Shown: in pieces, positions 60,201-64,000 of the stretch | How the letters are laid out: every line of letters begins with the position of its first letter | How positions within the stretch are numbered: position 1 is the first letter of the stretch | Source of the DNA: Tetradesmus obliquus | Taxonomy: Eukaryota; Chlorophyta; Chlorophyceae; Sphaeropleales; Scenedesmaceae | DNA: 64,000 nt | Assembly: GCA_030272155.1 (NCBI GenBank) | Contig: CP126200.1 | Coordinates: 5,158,001 to 5,222,000 of the forward strand | Direction of reading: 5' to 3' | Notes under the pieces: model-generated | The model's database searches: none | What the model saw: the letters and a program-made list of their open reading frames with translations, nothing else | What the model was told of the DNA's origin: nothing | Position numbers and translations under genes: made by a program

Positions 60201-63200
60201 TCTTTTCTCGACCCAGTGCACACATGCATGGAATCGTCCACACAGCGCTGTGCTTGTACACAGACACCGCCGGCTCAAGAACTGAAGTTGATCAGAGTTT
60301 GACTGGAGTTGACCGTGTCTTGGGCTGACTGCTTTGCGGCCTATGTTCCTGTGATTACTGTATGCTGAGTTGCTGCCATGTGCTTGGCTTTGGCAGCGCC
60401 CTCGGCAGGACCAGTGCACCTGCACTGCCAAGTTGCAGCTTGGCTGTCTGTGGATGTGTTTTTGCCTTGATGAAATGGGTTTTGGTGTGCCAGCTTGGCT
60501 GCATGCGTGATTAAAGCATGTTGTGTGATGACGCACTCGCCAAAGGCGGTCCTTGACTAAGCCGTTATTTTGTATGTTATATGTATCAGGAAGCTGCAAC
60601 GATGCTTCACTGCATGCACATCTGCTGCATGCTACACATCTGCAAGAGGCAACGTTTCGAAAGGCACACACTGTGGGCCAGCACCTGAGCCAGGCTCAGC
60701 TGCGTCTTGTTTGCCGTAGCACTGGCCAGCCCCCAACGGGCCGACTGCTATGTTTCATTGCAGTTATCTTAGCTGTGCTCACTGAAGACACTCTTGCCAC
60801 CCTGTGTTGATGGGCCATGTGTTGTGGGCACCCAGTGGGTGGGCCAGGACCGTCATCCGATGGGTGATCCATGTGCTGCGCTTGGCCGCAGCAGGTATAC
60901 ACATTCCCCCATTACATGCAATTTACACTACTGCCACTCCTGCTTCTTTAGCCTAAACCTAAACCCTAAACCCTAAACCCTAAACCCCTCCTCGCAGTTA
61001 AAAACGGCGGGGATAGGCAGGTTTTGCTGCGGCTGCGCTGCTTCGAGTGACACATAAAAATATGGAATGTGTTTGCATGCAGCAGCAGGGCTGGCTGTGT
61101 GTTGTGTGTGGCGATCCAGGGCTGTGATGCGCTTGCCATGCCAAAGTGAACTCGTGATGCTTGCCCTGCTTGATCGAGCTGAGTGCCGAAAACATGTTTT
61201 CTGAGTATCGAGATTTTGGTTGTGTTGCTGTTGTGAGGCGTGCTGCAGCAGCAGCCCAGCTTGTTCACCTGATGCCTGCAAATAGCTCCTGTGGCCTTGC
61301 TGTGCTGCTGCGTGCTGATGAGAGCCCTGTGCCACGGGGGGGTTTCGATGCTATTGTGTGGTGCAAGTGTGGGTGTAAAACAGGCGTCACTGAGGGGTGT
61401 CACCAGCAGCAGCAGCAGGCAGCAGGTTGGCAGTGTCTGCATTGGCCCTGTTCAAGGCTTCATTGTGTGCTCAAGGTAACCACGGTTATACATACGAAGC
61501 TGCGTTGGATAGTATTGCGGCCGTGCGCAACAGGCTGCATGTGAACGTGTGAGATTCTTTTCTCGACCCAGTGCACACATGCATGGAATCGTCCACACAG
61601 CGCTGTGCTTGTACACAGACACCGCCGGCTCAAGAACTGAAGTTGATCAGAGTTTGACTGGAGTTGACCGTGTCTTGGGCTGACTGCTTTGCGGCCTATG
61701 TTCCTGTGATTACTGTATGCTGAGTTGCTGCCATGTGCTTGGCTTTGGCAGCGCCCTCGGCAGGACCAGTGCACCTGCACTGCCAAGTTGCAGCTTGGCT
61801 GTCTGTGGATGTGTTTTTGCCTTGATGAAATGGGTTTTGGTGTGCCAGCTTGGCTGCATGCGTGATTAAAGCATGTTGTGTGATGACGCACTCGCCAAAG
61901 GCGGTCCTTGACTAAGCCGTTATTTTGTATGTTATATGTATCAGGAAGCTGCAACGATGCTTCACTGCATGCACATCTGCTGCATGCTACACATCTGCAA
62001 GAGGCAACGTTTCGAAAGGCACACACTGTGGGCCAGCACCTGAGCCAGGCTCAGCTGCGTCTTGTTTGCCGTAGCACTGGCCAGCCCCCAACGGGCCGAC
62101 TGCTATGTTTCATTGCAGTTATCTTAGCTGTGCTCACTGAAGACACTCTTGCCACCCTGTGTTGATGGGCCATGTGTTGTGGGCACCCAGTGGGTGGGCC
62201 AGGACCGTCATCCGATGGGTGATCCATGTGCTGCGCTTGGCCGCAGCAGGTATACACATTCCCCCATTACATGCAATTTACACTACTGCCACTCCTGCTT
62301 CTTTAGCCTAAACCTAAACCCTAAACCCTAAACCCTAAACCCCTCCTCGCAGTTAAAAACGGCGGGGATAGGCAGGTTTTGCTGCGGCTGCGCTGCTTCG
62401 AGTGACACATAAAAATATGGAATGTGTTTGCATGCAGCAGCAGGGCTGGCTGTGTGTTGTGTGTGGCGATCCAGGGCTGTGATGCGCTTGCCATGCCAAA
62501 GTGAACTCGTGATGCTTGCCCTGCTTGATCGAGCTGAGTGCCGAAAACATGTTTTCTGAGTATCGAGATTTTGGTTGTGTTGCTGTTGTGAGGCGTGCTG
62601 CAGCAGCAGCCCAGCTTGTTCACCTGATGCCTGCAAATAGCTCCTGTGGCCTTGCTGTGCTGCTGCGTGCTGATGAGAGCCCTGTGCCACGGGGGGGTTT
62701 CGATGCTATTGTGTGGTGCAAGTGTGGGTGTAAAACAGGCGTCACTGAGGGGTGTCACCAGCAGCAGCAGCAGGCAGCAGGTTGGCAGTGTCTGCATTGG
62801 CCCTGTTCAAGGCTTCATTGTGTGCTCAAGGTAACCACGGTTATACATACGAAGCTGCGTTGGATAGTATTGCGGCCGTGCGCAACAGGCTGCATGTGAA
62901 CGTGTGAGATTCTTTTCTCGACCCAGTGCACACATGCATGGAATCGTCCACACAGCGCTGTGCTTGTACACAGACACCGCCGGCTCAAGAACTGAAGTTG
63001 ATCAGAGTTTGACTGGAGTTGACCGTGTCTTGGGCTGACTGCTTTGCGGCCTATGTTCCTGTGATTACTGTATGCTGAGTTGCTGCCATGTGCTTGGCTT
63101 TGGCAGCGCCCTCGGCAGGACCAGTGCACCTGCACTGCCAAGTTGCAGCTTGGCTGTCTGTGGATGTGTTTTTGCCTTGATGAAATGGGTTTTGGTGTGC

Positions 63201-64000
63201 CAGCTTGGCTGCATGCGTGATTAAAGCATGTTGTGTGATGACGCACTCGCCAAAGGCGGTCCTTGACTAAGCCGTTATTTTGTATGTTATATGTATCAGG
63301 AAGCTGCAACGATGCTTCACTGCATGCACATCTGCTGCATGCTACACATCTGCAAGAGGCAACGTTTCGAAAGGCACACACTGTGGGCCAGCACCTGAGC
63401 CAGGCTCAGCTGCGTCTTGTTTGCCGTAGCACTGGCCAGCCCCCAACGGGCCGACTGCTATGTTTCATTGCAGTTATCTTAGCTGTGCTCACTGAAGACA
63501 CTCTTGCCACCCTGTGTTGATGGGCCATGTGTTGTGGGCACCCAGTGGGTGGGCCAGGACCGTCATCCGATGGGTGATCCATGTGCTGCGCTTGGCCGCA
63601 GCAGGTATACACATTCCCCCATTACATGCAATTTACACTACTGCCACTCCTGCTTCTTTAGCCTAAACCTAAACCCTAAACCCTAAACCCTAAACCCCTC
63701 CTCGCAGTTAAAAACGGCGGGGATAGGCAGGTTTTGCTGCGGCTGCGCTGCTTCGAGTGACACATAAAAATATGGAATGTGTTTGCATGCAGCAGCAGGG
63801 CTGGCTGTGTGTTGTGTGTGGCGATCCAGGGCTGTGATGCGCTTGCCATGCCAAAGTGAACTCGTGATGCTTGCCCTGCTTGATCGAGCTGAGTGCCGAA
63901 AACATGTTTTCTGAGTATCGAGATTTTGGTTGTGTTGCTGTTGTGAGGCGTGCTGCAGCAGCAGCCCAGCTTGTTCACCTGATGCCTGCAAATAGCTCCT
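54211..64000 (+). repeat. 1355-bp satellite array, seven full units and one partial
   Basis: Units begin with CCCTCCTCGCAGTTAAAAAC at 54211, 55566, 56921, 58276, 59631, 60986, 62341 and 63696 (the last cut by the window end). The spacing is exactly 1355 bp, and the open frames inside are the same from unit to unit, so copies are identical or nearly so. Each unit ends in a telomere-like tract. Open frames up to 188 codons occur on both strands but look like no known protein. It recalls the subtelomeric long tandem repeats (Sultan elements) known in Chlamydomonas, which are shorter. The array is at the window edge, so its full size is unknown. Confidence 0.97.
55532..55567 (+). repeat. Interstitial telomere tract (first of seven)
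   Basis: Two degenerate CCTAAA and three perfect CCCTAAA repeats run straight into the next unit (CCCCTCCTCG). Equivalent tracts stand at 56887-56922, 58242-58277, 59597-59632, 60952-60987, 62307-62342 and 63662-63697. The C-rich strand is on the plus strand, the orientation expected at a left chromosome end, not a right one. Confidence 0.95.

Noticed and set aside
1-64000. Transposons, LTR elements or virus-derived genes
   Set aside because: I found no reverse transcriptase, integrase, transposase or capsid-like motif, and no terminal repeats beyond the arrays described.

Overview
The window looks like nuclear DNA of a green alga (Chlorophyta). Genes are split by many short GT-AG introns, the DNA is rich in CTG/CAG triplet runs, the telomere motif is plant-type CCCTAAA, and it encodes the plastid protein OHP2 and a plant/algal-type MKK3. 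Moderate GC, heavy triplet repeats and this telomere motif would suit Sphaeropleales (Scenedesmaceae) or Trebouxiophyceae; that narrower placement is inference.

Layout. (1) 1-7204: three tandem plus-strand paralogues, two exons each, with an N-terminal fold resembling the T1/KCTD type of BTB domain; each copy is interrupted once or more in its C-terminal half. (2) 8446-14802, minus: a complete 14-exon MKK3-type MAP kinase kinase (512 aa as modelled) with the MKK3-specific C-terminal NTF2-like domain. (3) 16234-16739, minus: a protein phosphatase 1 inhibitor-3 gene, 5' end unresolved. (4) 17889-19196, plus: OHP2, a one-helix LHC-family plastid protein. (5) 20736-23492, plus: small subunit of isopropylmalate isomerase (leucine pathway). 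(6) 24670-27397, plus: organelle-targeted MsrA. (7) 28655-53027, plus: three tandem copies, about 9 kb apart, of a secreted multicopper oxidase (MCO). Copies 2 and 3 are intact 16-exon genes (729 and 732 aa); copy 1 has lost exons 8-13. The N-terminus carries two hevein-like (chitin-binding type 1) cysteine modules ahead of three cupredoxin domains, an unusual fusion. (8) 54211-64000: a near-identical tandem satellite of 1355-bp units, seven full copies and one partial, each ending in a short CCCTAAA tract; part of the unit resembles the 3' flank of the MCO genes.

A feature running through the window is what I call exon echoes: partial copies of exon ends with their splice sites, lying in tandem in the adjacent intron. 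I find them at a dozen places in at least five unrelated genes, the extreme being about 12 copies of one MKK3 exon start (9801-11010). CTG runs sit just upstream of most 3' splice sites in the sense orientation, and several introns carry complementary CAG near the 5' end.

The genes do not form one pathway: signalling (MKK3, inhibitor-3), plastid photoprotection (OHP2), leucine synthesis, protein repair (MsrA) and a secreted oxidase family amplified next to a subtelomere-like satellite. All exon models are hand-read from splice sites, frame continuity and remembered family sequences; no alignment was run.
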